From positions 2,976,001 through 3,040,000 of the forward strand of contig JANATG010000003.1 of assembly GCA_029449235.1 (NCBI GenBank): a DNA stretch of 64,000 bases. Direction: 5' to 3'. Both the position numbers and the translations under genes were made by a program. The DNA comes from Linnemannia schmuckeri. Its lineage: Eukaryota > Mortierellomycota > Mortierellomycetes > Mortierellales > Mortierellaceae. Shown piece by piece: positions 25,180 through 36,270 of the stretch. How positions within the stretch are numbered: the stretch's first letter is position 1; every line of letters begins with the position of its first letter. The notes below the pieces were generated by a model. The model was not told the DNA's origin. It did not search any database and saw only the letters and a list, made by a program, of their open reading frames with translations.

Positions 25180-27561
25180 TTACTTATGTCTGTGACCTGA
25201 CGATGGGGCCGAAGGAGGAAGAGGATGAGGATTTGAGAAAGAAGGGTGATAAGCGTGATCCATCAACATGGTCGCAATCCCCGTCCAGGGAACATTCACA
25301 AACGTCATACAGCACCGCAGACTCTGGGGTGACTTGACAAGCGCCTCAACTTCCTGTCGCGTCCCGACGCCACTGTTATTGATCATATCCTGCCGTGAAG
25401 AGATTGAGGAGCCCTTGCCGTTGGACGACAACAGGTCGTTTTGTTTCTCTAATCCACGCTGTTGTTGTGAAGAAGAAGGAGAGTGTGGAGGCGAGGCTGA
25501 GGAACCAAAACTTTGTGTTGACTGGTTGAGATTCTGTGTCAACGAATGTACCGCAGAACTTGTAGGTGTTCCACTACCACTACCACTTCCATTTTCATAT
25601 CCTCCATTCGTATTGCCACTGTTGCTATTGTGACCATTGTAGCTGCTACGCTGTTGAAGTTGCTGAGGAGTTTGACCAGTCGCCTGCGCAAGCGTCGCCA
25701 ACGAGATCCGACGAAGCGATTGGAAGAACGATCCTGCCGAGAACGACTTTGCAGTCGACGAGACGCTTCCTCCTGGTGATGGCGATGTGGACGATATAGG
25801 GCCTGTTTGGCTATGAAGAGATGGCGAGGTTTCGACTCTGGATGGCGGTTGGTGTTGTTGTTGTTGGCCATTGACGTTCCCATATCCTTCTGCAAATGAT
25901 GTCCTTTGACCGTTGCCGTTGCCATTGAGGTTGTGATTGTCCTGCTGACCGTTCGGTAGGGGTGGGAGCTTCTTCTCAGAGTGCGATCGAAGTGAGGTAG
26001 GTGATCCTGCTGCAGTATCATCCAGCGTTGCCAGGTCATCTCCAATATTCGACGCCGTAATAGCCACCTGTGGAAAGGAATAAAAAAATATTAGTTTTAA
26101 GTTTCTTCAAAAGTAAGAAAATGTAATAGGGGTGAGATAGACACATCTCTCAATTTACCTGAGCATGACCACGGGCGCCTGGTCCTCGCATCATAACAAA
26201 CTCAGTGGGGACAGTATGTGGTCCCAGCTTGAACCGCCTGCCAACTTTCGAAGCCGCCTTTTGTTGGTAGATCCCAAGAAGACTCTGGAATCCTGCAGCT
26301 CCCTGGAACAGCGTGATCTTGCTCCCGCCACGAGCCGATGTGCTAGGAAAAGGACGGCCAGGTTGGAGGGAATCTCCGGTAGGTGATTGTGGAGCGTTTG
26401 AATCCTGCGTCGTTGCTCTTGTCCGACCATGGTGCGACGTGTTCAGTGTGAGTGGTGCCGACCCCAAGGATGGTTGTAGGGCTGATGGTTGGTGATGAGT
26501 AGTAGTATTAGGAGTTGGGTATCCTGTCCTGGCAGTCGGGACTGTCACAGCAAGTTCGACACACAGGTATTCATTGTCGCGGACCATAAGCTGTTCAAAC
26601 GAGTCCTCATAATCATCAATCACATAGTAGATCAAGGGCCAGGAGCATTCGACCGACTCTTCTTTGACGTCCATGCGCGATTTTGTGGGAGAAGCGTAGA
26701 CTCTTTTAGATACATGTTTCCGTGTACATATCATGCTCGTCTTTGTCGTCCCTGTCACCGGGTTCGTCTCTGACACACGCGAGCACACCGCCACTGTCAA
26801 CTTGCACTGGAGCTATCCATGCATTTGATTTGGTAGAGAGCAAGAGGAGTTAGCGACAGTGCCACTGCAAAATATTAAAAAAAAAAAAAAAAAAAAAAAA
26901 AGGATGAACAAAAGCACTAGTAGAGTAGTACCTGGACGATGACGTTCAAGAAAAAAGTATCCTTCCAAAGAACAACATCCTCCTGTTCCGATGTCAAGAT
27001 CTCCCGTCCGATGGTGCCCTTGACCTTACGTTTGACAAACACCGGATCGACGCCCAGACCACCGTTCTCGACCTCATCCGATACCCGTTGGACAAAGAAG
27101 AGCAAATCATCATTCCTGTCATCTGATTGATCCGATACGAACAGTTCGTGGAACAACTGCCTCCATCTATTTCGTTTTCATCCATAGTGAACCAGACAGA
27201 ACAAGATGTTAAGAAACTCAAAATAGTAAGTACATTGCAAAGGATGAGGAACAAAGGAGCCTAGAAGGGACAAGAGAGAGGGGAATGACGGAAGTAGACT
27301 CCCTAAACAACCTAAGCAAAAAAGGGTGCACAGTACAGAAAAAATGTACCTTGGATCATGCGCGTCAAGATCGATGTCATGGCGCTGTGATTCCCGAAAG
27401 TCACGATAAGGGTCAGCATGTGCTCCCCTAGCATGTCCTTGTGTCTGTTGTGCCTGTCGTATCGCATGGTTCTTGACTGTGTCCTGCTGTGTGGCGGGGT
27501 CGATGGGGCCGTGGAGGTTCTCTTGGACCAGTCTGTCCAAGATAGCACGCAAATTAGACAT
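25180..27561 (-). CDS. KIAA0930/DUF2045-family protein
   Basis: Four exons on the minus strand (27561-27350, 27166-26932, 26812-26159, 26067-25180) encode 662 residues. Residues ~70-370 align by eye with the animal KIAA0930 family: a DDLLFFVQRV segment, then LFLNVIVQ-type strand with LTVAVCSR, VYASPTKSRMD, the WPLIYYVIDDYEDSFEQLMV core, YLCVELAV, and a conserved TEFVMMRGPGARGHAQV block ending the domain. The family's molecular role is not established. The C-terminal ~290 residues are low complexity (Ser, Asn, Gln, Gly), as is a Pro/Thr-rich insert in exon 3. Exon 2 ends LNVIVQ and joins LQCKLTV in phase 0, exactly as in animal homologues. It shares a 1.25-kb divergent upstream region with the SND2-like gene. 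Confidence 0.88.
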
Positions 27562-28815
27562 TCTGTGGGGCCTCTTCTTTTGTTTAATGAAAAGAGAGAG
27601 TGTTGTAGAAAAAGAAAAGGCGGCTTGGAGAAAGAGGCTGTGAGGTGTTAACAACGAGAAAAATTATGGGTTGGTATGATAGAGGTGTGGTTGCCTGGTA
27701 GTGTGGTCGACCGAATAAGAAATGTAGAGTGGTTCTCGTCAAGGTGTGTCCAAGGGGTGTGTTTGCATGTGAAGAGGAGTGAATGGGAGAGTGCAAGAGA
27801 AGCGGAGTTGTAGTGTGATGGAGGCGACGGCGTAGGTCAGGAGGCTAAAACGAAGAGAAGGAGAGAGGTAGTTGTGATGTGTGAATGGGAAGGAGAAGGA
27901 GGAAGTTGGAGAGCAAGAGAAGGAGGGAATGACTAGGTTGGTGACGAAAGAGAGAAGAAAAGAAAAGAAAAAAAAAAGAAGCGAGAGAATAGACGACTAC
28001 AAAAAAAGGGAACAAAAAAAAAATTAGTCTTTCACACCAAAAAGTCTCACAGGAACAGCGAACAGCAACCACAAAAAATAGAAGAGGAAAAAGGGGCAAA
28101 GGGAGGAAGGGAGGACGGAGACACACCACCACACACTCTCGCTCTCTATGATTCAGCATGCACATAACAATCAGTACGTCAACTGCTCTGACATCCACAA
28201 ACATGACAGGCTGGATTCATACAAGGTATATGTCTGAATGATTTTTATCGCGTCAAGTACGCGTTCCACTTTATCAATTGACCAACCATCACCTTCCACA
28301 ACCTACCTAAGCCTCCAACTAGCTGCCCTTCATCGTCAAACAATCCAAAGCCTAATTATCGCTCTATAAGGTATAATAAGTAGGAAAAAGAGGGAAGGTG
28401 CGAACAGCGGTGCACAATTACTCCTTGCCTCTTGCTCCAAACGAAATAAAAAGTGATCGCTAATTGTTCCTGAATTTTGTATATTGTACAGGAGGCAGGG
28501 GTGGAGGGACTGAGGAGAAAAAAGGGAAGTGCCTTTGTTTTTTCTCCCTTCAGCTGTCAAGGTACTCTCTACCTTTCACACTCAACTCAATGTCCGTCTG
28601 GAACTGCTAAGAACGCGTCGCGCTCTCTGGCTCGCCTTCGTCCTTCTCTGATTTCATATATAAAAAAAATGTTGTTTCGTGGAAGTGAATGATCGCAAGT
28701 GCTGCAAATTTATCTCTCTATCCGATCCACATGGTGCTCAAAACGGATAAAGGCGGTTTGTTCTGCATTTTGTTCTTCACACTTCTCCTCTTCCTCCTCC
28801 TTACTCTTCATTGCC
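27562..28815. promoter_or_regulatory. Divergent intergenic region between DUF2045 and SND2-like genes
   Basis: 1.25 kb holding the start regions of two oppositely transcribed genes. The left half is purine-rich on the plus strand (GGAGAA, AAAAG), i.e. the pyrimidine-rich leader of the minus-strand gene; the right end is C/T-rich before the ATG at 28816. A promoter role is inferred from position only. Confidence 0.5.
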
Positions 28816-30081
28816 ATGGTAACCAACCCGAACTCATCTCAACTGTGGACATGCAAGCCAGGATACTTTTCAAGGAAACAACAACATCAACTTAAAACTC
28901 ACACTTCCATCACTTACATTCATACTACTCTCGCTTGTCTAGGCCAACTCATCACAAAAAAAGATTGCTCATGAAAACTCAAAGACCCTCCTCTCCCTCC
29001 GCAAAGGGTTTATCTGGGTCAACGTAAGTCTCCCTCCTTTTCCTCCCTATGTTTACTCTACCATCTAGCTCTTTCCATTCATCCACTTGTCGCTAACTCT
29101 CTCTTTCACCTTATACAACAAATAGGCGTTCTATATCTTCTACAGGATCATCTATCACTGGAGCTCATTCGGATTCAAACTCGCAGCGGGATACACCATT
29201 ACCGCAGGATTGACCGTCCTCCTCTACACCCAGATCAACGCCATGTCCCAGCCTCGCTACAACACCCGTGGCGAGCTCGTCGATGCCGGCCAGGATCTCT
29301 CCCAGGAGGGTCTTGTCCAGTAAGTTGCCTCTTGTTGCGATCGGGATCGGCTGAGGGTTTTATCTTTGCGTTGCTGGCTGTCCAATTGGAATCAGCCCAA
29401 TCATTGGACAAGGCGAGGATAAAGTTTTTTTTTTCTTCTCGCTCTTTCGTTTCCTTTGACTTTGATGGAGGACAGGCGCACCGTTTTTGCACCCCCACAA
29501 AATTATTGCAAATACCATTTGTCATGGGAAATGGACACACCGCGCTATCTTTCTCGTTGTGAGTCCTTGGCATACTGACATGCGACCCTTCACTTTTTTA
29601 TCATTGTGTATGAATAGGTACGCTTTTGATATCATCTACGTCACTTGGTTCGTCCATGTCCTCTCTGCTTTCTGGTCTAAGGCCTGGTGGTTCTACCTCG
29701 CCGTAAGTTTCTTATCACATCCTCGTTGGCACAAAATCGATGCTCTAAGTGACAGCAAAACGACAATGCACAGACACATGGATCATGAACATAGGAAAAC
29801 AAACGATCGAAAACTAAACATGGATCATCCTTCACCTTTCTCTCTTACAACATATACAATAGATCCCTGCATATGCTGGATACAAGGCATGGCACTTGGC
29901 CATCAAGCCTATGTTGGGTCGCAGCGGATTGGGCAGTGGTTTGGGTGGCCTTGGAGGAAATGCTTCTGGTGCTTCGGGAAGTGGTGCTGCTTCTGGAGCC
30001 TCCGCCGACGGTGCCAAGTCCAAGAGACGTGAAAAGATGGAGAAGCGTGCCGAGAAGGGTCCCATTATGAAGTACCGCTAA
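28816..30081 (+). CDS. SND2: SND2/ENV10/TMEM208 homologue (ER targeting membrane protein)
   Basis: Five exons (28816-28818, 28943-29023, 29126-29319, 29618-29702, 29863-30081) encode 193 residues. The order is a short basic N-terminus (KKIAHENSKTLLSLR), two closely spaced membrane helices, the family signature loop with MSQPRYNTRGELVDAGQDLS, then two more hydrophobic helices (YVTWFVHVLSAFW and WWFYLAIPAYAGYKAW), and a Gly/Ala/Ser then basic tail. This is TMEM208/Snd2, part of the SRP-independent route that targets proteins to the ER membrane. The first coding exon is just the ATG: the donor GTAACC follows immediately and the next exon starts GCCAACTCATC. That start is the only one consistent with the conserved N-terminus and splice signals. 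Confidence 0.9.
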
Positions 30082-30411
30082 ACATTCTTTTTTTTTTCAA
30101 CTTCAGGATTTGCTAAAGGACTGGATATTTGTTCGGATCTGGAAGTAGCCAGGAGATTGATGGGCAGAATGGGGAGGAGGAGGCGTCATAGAGTCCTTTT
30201 TCTCTTGAATACATTGTAACATACTTTTTTTTTTTGACGAAACAGGAGCACGTTTTTACAGGGAAGAAGATATATTTTAATATGGGACTATGGAACAAGA
30301 GGAGTATTTTACAGAAGATTGGTTTTTAAGGAATGTTACAAAGCGGGAAGGAAAAATGTGGGGAGTGTACGTTGTTGGCGTAGTTGTTGTTGATAGCGAG
30401 AGGTTGTATCA
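30082..30411. other. Intergenic region
   Basis: 330 bp between the SND2-like stop and the end of the small minus-strand ORF. Trailer sequence with T runs; nothing else seen. Confidence 0.5.
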
Positions 30412-30642
30412 CTAAAACTTGATAACAGGTGGTGCTTGACTGCTGGTATGATTGCTTCCGACGAGTTGCTCCAGGACGAAAGCCTGATCCAGAGCCTGCT
30501 CAATCGTCATTGTGCAAAAGTCATCCGGTTGTGGTTCTTGGAGTGAACTTCGTGGAGACAATATCGGTGATGTTGTAGTTGAGCTTGAAGCCGAGTGAGT
30601 CTTGTTGGTGTTCTTCTTGGTCGAGATCTTGAACAGTGTCAT
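30412..30642 (-). CDS. Small hypothetical protein (76 aa)
   Basis: An intronless minus-strand ORF from ATG at 30642, with A/C-rich sequence just upstream of the start (ACAACA), to a TAG at 30412. The protein starts MTLFKISTKK, has a Ser/Thr-rich middle, and a predicted helix TIEQALDQAFVLEQLVGS. I recognise no family. In favour: good start context, non-repetitive helix, pyrimidine-rich upstream sequence. Against: its length is within chance range. It could be a real short gene or the 3' exon of something longer, though no upstream exon was found. Confidence 0.4.
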   Translation of the reverse strand: MTLFKISTKKNTNKTHSASSSTTTSPILSPRSSLQEPQPDDFCTMTIEQALDQAFVLEQLVGSNHTSSQAPPVIKF

Positions 30643-31647
30643 TGTTGTTAAAGAGTAGGGTGGGGAGTAGGAGTGGCTGGTTTCTTGTGTTGTTGAGGGC
30701 GTGAGAGGCGTTGTGTATGTGCGATAGGGGCTGTGAACTGAAGATTATTGCGTTGGTTGTTAATTTTTTTGTTAAAGAAAAAAGAGGGAAAGAAGCAAGA
30801 CTCTTTTATATTTGTACTGCATTCGATAACTATTCGCTTTGCCCAAAGGCCCCATGATGATGACTCCATTTGTTGACCATTCTTAGGGTTGTATCTATCG
30901 ACGGCAAGGAAATAACGGAAACTCCGCCGTTTTGGTTTAATGATGCTGAGTGCTATTGTTCATTGTTTGTTTGTTGTCGTTTTGGTTGCAATTCACAAAA
31001 AAAAAACTTTGATCCATAAGCAAAAAGGAAAAAGAATAACAGGAGGTCCAAACTTCCCCTTTTTTTTCTTGCGGACATTTCTTTCGCTTCGACTAAAAAG
31101 GAAGCCCATGATGTCATACAGGTTGACACGAGGCGATTGATTTATTTATGGCTTGGGACTGAGAGCAGGAAGAACAGGCCCATGCCAAAGCAAAAAATTC
31201 TTTGGAGAAATCGGATACAAAAACAGCTCCGCGTTATTCCAAAGGTGCATCCATAATCTATCTCTTCGACCACGTCGGGGTAGATTAGGGGCGCCACGGA
31301 AAATGACATCATAAGCTGGGCTGGGGGTCGGTGAGTGAGGTTAACGGTCTCAGACACATTCTGATCTCCTCGTCTCTTTTACTTGCAGACTTGTTTAGTT
31401 AAGCAACTGCATGGGTATGACTACTACGACGACCGCCGGATGAGAGCCGATCATCCGGGTAGCATATCAAACTACGGTAGAGAACCCAGCAGATTCCTGA
31501 ATACTCTGGTTGAGCTCTGCAGCGGATTGGTTGCTCCACATTCTAATGTCAGGTTCACTCGACAGCTTTCGACAATAATCAACCATAGAGCACTCACCAC
31601 GAAAAATCACATAAAGCAAAGGCAACCTACGCGCCCAGTTTTATTTT
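30643..31647. other. Intergenic region
   Basis: 1 kb between the small ORF and the Gcr1_C end of the recombinase relic. No coding ORF, RNA gene or repeat supported. Confidence 0.5.
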
Positions 31648-34600
31648 TTATGATGTCCCAATGGTGCCCCTAGTATGTGGAGCCTTTTGGAAGTCCCAAA
31701 TGGTACCCGCTTCTGCAACTCCGCGCTGAACAATCTCTAGCGCTTTCTCAATCCTGTCTTCAAGAGCCATCCGCTGCTGCTGCTGTTGGTGCCGTGTTCC
31801 TTCTCTCTCTCCTCCTCCTATGGTCTCGCTCAGCAACACAATCTCCTTCATGACCTCCTGGACAATAATCCGCTTCAGCCAGTAATGTATTACAGTTCGA
31901 TCCTTCATCTTTCGCTTCCACTGCCTGTGATGCTTGTTCAGACTCCAGATCGACGGCTTGTTGTCTTCGGCACTGAACCATTCTTCCCAGACCGAACCGA
32001 ACACTCGCACTGCTCGGTAGCATCTCGAACCCCTTCAGACAACTCCACAGCCGACTTTCCGGGATCTGCTCGTAAAGACTCGCAATCTCATCTGATAGCT
32101 CATCCAGACTTTTCTTGTTGGTGTATTCGGTAGTGCTCGGCCAAGTGAAATCGGCTTGCGTTTCTTACGACTCTGGCTCGGCATCACTTCCGCTTCATCG
32201 TCATTGATTTCAATATTTTCTTCCTGTAAGTTATCGTTCTCGCCATAGTCGATGTCCTGGAGCATGGTGTCTGAGTCATATTGCAGCTCCATCCGTTGCT
32301 CATCCTCTTTTTTTCCCTCTTCCGCCTCCACTCGCATATCGTCATCCATGTCTTCCGATAGCCGAAGAGACTGTGATCGAGGTCGACTCCCATAATTACC
32401 ATTCGCGTGCCGCAGAGATCTCATGGGATTGACATGTTCAGCTGCCATCGTTGTCCAAAGGCCCCGGATCGACAGCTCAATCTCTACCGTTCTCAGATGA
32501 ACACCTTCGACAGATGCCTGCGCTGCTGCAGACTCTTCTGAGAATTGATTGTTTATTGAGGTCCGTGTCTCTTCAAACTCCTCAGAAAGCTGGTTCCTCA
32601 TATCGGTCCGCGCTGCCTCAAACTCTGCAGTGCGCTGGCTCTTCATCGCCGCCCTTGCGACCTCAATCTCCTCGGCTAGTTTGTTCGTCATCGTCGCTTG
32701 TATTGTCTCCAACTCTGCAAAGAATCCGCTGCTCATAGTCGTCAAAGCCATCTCAAACGTCACAGCAAAGTGATCGCTCTGCGTTAACATAGGTGATTTG
32801 GTTTCATCGCGCCTCTGGGTGAAATCCCGCGTTGCGTTTGTCGGTTGTGTGTTGGTACCGACCTTCGCTGCAGGTGATTGATCGTTGGGTATTGGAGAAG
32901 AGACGAGAGTTGGGCTAGCATCACCAGCAAAGTGTTCTCCTACCGTTACGGGTTGCGCAGCAGGGATAGTATGGAGACTCATCGAAGAGTTGTCGTGAGG
33001 CGTTGGTGGGTTGTTCGATGGATATCGCATGCAGACTTTAACGCCTTCCTCCTGATCTTGAAATTGAGCCTGGCAATCCTGTACAGCAGCGTTACTGATG
33101 AACGGGTCATCTCCATTGATGCCGGGATAGGATCGATTGGTTTGCAGCCAGCGATGACAGGAACAGCAGGTCCTGGAGCGAAAGCATTCGCTTTTGATAA
33201 GTCAACATAGCTGCAACTGAGACATCGTGTGCATGTGCCAGCGACACGCCCGTGATGTCTATCGTCAACATCTCGCTTGCATTGGTATTAGGTACACCTG
33301 GTTCGCCGATCAGTTCATCGTGTGCATCCGTTGCTGACTGGTCAGTATGACTGGCGTTCCAGAGTCGGGTCGCAAACTTCTTGAATTGTAGAGACAACAA
33401 AATGCTATGCTGTTTAGCCAAGTGGTGCCGAGCGCTGAGACTCAGTTCGCTGGGGTCGCCGGCCGTCAAAACAGCATAGTCTTGCAGAATGACCTTCCGG
33501 AGATGCGCCAGAACAAGCGCCAGCCTGATGGTTTCAGCACAGTCTAGCTCCTGATAGCCCTTGTGCTAACCTACAGCTCTGTCCGTACCCTCATCTCGGT
33601 CCATCATGATGTTCTCGATTCATTGCACCCAATCAGCGTTCCCAGGAAACAAATTCTCAATAAAGGGGGAAATCTCTTGCTGCAGTTTCGTTGGTGGGAT
33701 GATGAGACTCCGTTGAGGCTGAGAGGCTACATTGTCGATATCAGTGTGAGTATATTTCAGCTTGTAGGGGATGTCCCGCTTGCAGAGCGATAAGTAGCTG
33801 GGAAATAATGCACCGTGCAGGGTCCGGCCTCTGTGGTGTGTGGCTCCTGTAGTCGAGGTCTGATGGGATGGTGTGTCCTGTAATGGACCTGCCGACGTTG
33901 ATATCGCCATTGTCTCCCTGTCGAAGGGCAAAGGTTGCGCCTTTTTTAACAATTTCTTACGAGTTCTAACAAGAAAAAAAAAAAAAAAAAAAAGAACGGG
34001 CGTCAATGACCAAGGATAAGACATGGACAATGGTGACCATAGTAGTGAACGTTCAGCATACGTACGCTTTCAAGTTTTCAATGCTTCTAGGTGCGTCCAT
34101 ATAAGTATTGAATAGCAAGCAGCACTGCTTCCAGTCGTCTCTCTGAATGTCAGGAGAGAACATTGATTAGAGGATGAAACAAACGAGAGGGATATCACGA
34201 TGTTAGCTTCCTTTTCTGTGATGTAAAGTGGGTATATGTTCAATAAAAAATCAAACTCGTTGTGTTCACTTACGGTCCAAACCGCGTGCAAGTATAACCC
34301 CAGAGATCCAACAGGGCAAATCTCAACATCCTCATGGCGTTGCAAAAGTAGGTAGCGTGCTCTGGGTTCGAACGACTGTCCCGGTTGTTGAGATATGGCG
34401 ATTCCCGAACTGAGGTGGCGCTACTGTTCCTTTTGCAATTTACAGTAGTGAACAGCGAAGACGTCTTTTAGCATAATTTCACCAAAGTTGAGTGAGAGAC
34501 CGCCGAATACATTGTCAAGGATGAGATGAAGTCGAGATCGAGTGATGTCCAGCCAAGATAGTCCTCCATGAAGGTAGTGATGCTCATTCCACAGAAGACT

Positions 34601-35710
34601 GAGTGTCTGCGCGAGATAACCCCGAGACAAAGAGTTCTCCCCATTCCACTCGACAGCCCTGTTCTCTTGTTCAAGTTCCTTTGTAGCCTCTGCATCCGCT
34701 CCTTGTTTCCTGTAAAGCTCATCGACCCTATTACAAAAAATAGGATGAAACATCGCATCGTAATGGTGAATATAATGGTATCAGTGGAAAACTACAACCT
34801 TCCTGTAGAGGCATTGGACAGGTGTGCTTACTCTGTTTGGTATCGATGGAATAGCATCTCAATTTCATCACCCTTCAAACAGTCGTCCAAGTCAGGAGGG
34901 ATCGTATTATTCTCCGCACACTGTTCATGGTAAAGTTCATGTATGGCACCGAGATGACCGTATAGGATATCCAACGCAGAGCGACCTCGGGTGAAAGGAC
35001 AATTTCGGGTCACTGGGTCCACTATGCTAATCAGGCTGTCCATGTACGACATCAGCTTTTCTCCGTTGACTCTAGCCCCATCTTTGAACTTCCTGGAAGC
35101 ACACCATATCTGAGAGATAAGGTAATAAAAATGTAATTAATCAATATCGAGCCATGTGGGGCGATCATTTCAAATGCACGTGCAGGTACTGCGTGTAGAC
35201 TTGCTTGGGGACTCACCTTCCAGTCAGACTGGTGCATCCTGTTCGTGGTTTCTCCCGAAGGCGCCGCATTGTCGGCTCCAGTTCGGTGCTGGTGCTGTTT
35301 CGATGTGGAGGGATCGTTATCTTCGGTCACGGTGGCGGCGGTAATGGCGACGGCCTTTGCGGCTCGATCATGTTACTTTGAGACTTTGGTATCGTCGGTG
35401 GATCCTGTTGCTACCTCTGAGTATTTCCTCCGCTTCAACGGTGTTGATGGGTCGTTGCTGCTTGGTTCTAAATACACACTTGGTTCTCTTCTTCTGGTAC
35501 TCTTCTTTGGACCATCATTACTGGGTTTCTTCCAGCTGTGCTTCAGTTGATATTGTTCGTGTATGCGCTTGCCTCCTACTGTGCGTGCTGCTCGTCGAGG
35601 CAGTTCTAAATACGAAAACGCGGAATGATTTGCCGGTCAATCAGGACACAATGGTAATCAAATTATTAGGAGTCTACCACATAATTGTTTTTTTCATGAT
35701 ATTTGTTTAA
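31648..35710 (-). pseudogene. Crypton-like tyrosine recombinase with Gcr1_C domain, decayed
   Basis: A chain of minus-strand segments reads in family order but cannot be joined without breaks. Near 35650-35190 is a basic, Ser-rich N-terminus, in frame except for TAA at 35373-35375. Next (35090-34830) CPFTRGRSALDILYGHLGAI; 34750-34421 TRSRLHLILDN then LSLNFGEIMLKDVFAV, the helical core seen in Ndc10/Crypton recombinases; 34330-34270 HEDVEICPVGSLGLYLHAVW; 34150-34065 RDDWKQCCLLF. Degraded sequence around 33960-33780 includes TLHGALFPSYLS, possibly the catalytic-Tyr region. 33030-32035 is an open 331-codon, partly coiled-coil frame. After a frame change, 32010-31648 encodes a Gcr1_C DNA-binding domain (WEEWFSAEDNKPSIWSLNK). 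Cryptons are fungal DNA transposons moved by tyrosine recombinases; Gcr1_C is often fused to them. Frame changes and a stop argue it is dead, though unrecognised introns could explain some breaks. Confidence 0.6.
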
Positions 35711-36074
35711 TTAGGGCGAATGATTTTCCTGAAAGGCGCAAGGAAGGTCGAGCTGGACTAACCTCGGGTCAACACAGCGGAGTTTGGTTTGCTTGTGGGT
35801 TTGACGTTGGCCAATTCCTATGCGAGATGACTGTTCTTCTGCATTGTAATTCGTATGATCGTCATGCTCCTGTGATGCGTAAGGGGAGTGGCGGGGGAAC
35901 TCATTCGGGGTTGAAGAGTGAAAAGGGAGAGAAGAAGCGAAAAGGCCCTCCTGTGAAGGATTCGTGTGGAGGTGCAAGTGGTAGGGAGCGTAAAAGAAGC
36001 AAAAAATGAGCTCAGACGCGTTTTTCTTCGTTATCATATCACGTGCTCCTGAGTGTGCTACTGATTTTATTTCC
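35711..36074. other. Upstream part of recombinase relic or spacer
   Basis: On the minus strand a 108-codon frame (36037-35711) ends next to a good donor (CCGAG|GTTAGT at about 35767), so it may be the 5' exon of the recombinase. The peptide is not recognisable. Confidence 0.3.
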
Positions 36075-36104
36075 TTACAACTGTGTTTCGACCATGATCA
36101 TCCA

Positions 36105-36270
36105 GTATGGGGATGGACATGAAACTCCCAGGTCAATTCCGCCTTGGCGATCCTTTCTTGAATAATCTTCAGCGCCCTCTCGATCCTCTGTCCAGATTAC
36201 GACCTTTCTGCTGTTGTTGTTTTTTTGTCCGTACTGTGCCATTCCCGTGTTCGTCGTTGTTTGCAACGTG
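36105..36270 (-). pseudogene. Fragment of a second Gcr1_C/Crypton gene 3' end
   Basis: Read on the minus strand, 36190-36110 gives QRIERALKIIQERIAKAELTWEF. This matches, residue for residue in pattern, the last ~25 codons of the relic at 31.65 kb (EDRIEKALEIVQRGVAEAGTIWDF), including a Gln-rich stretch just before it. The rest of the Gcr1_C domain is not found. It therefore looks like the tail of another copy lying just upstream of the first, in the same orientation. Confidence 0.55.

Noticed and set aside
34355..34390. GGTTCGAAC motif, possible tRNA
   Set aside because: No matching acceptor or anticodon stems, and it lies in the recombinase relic's coding segment.
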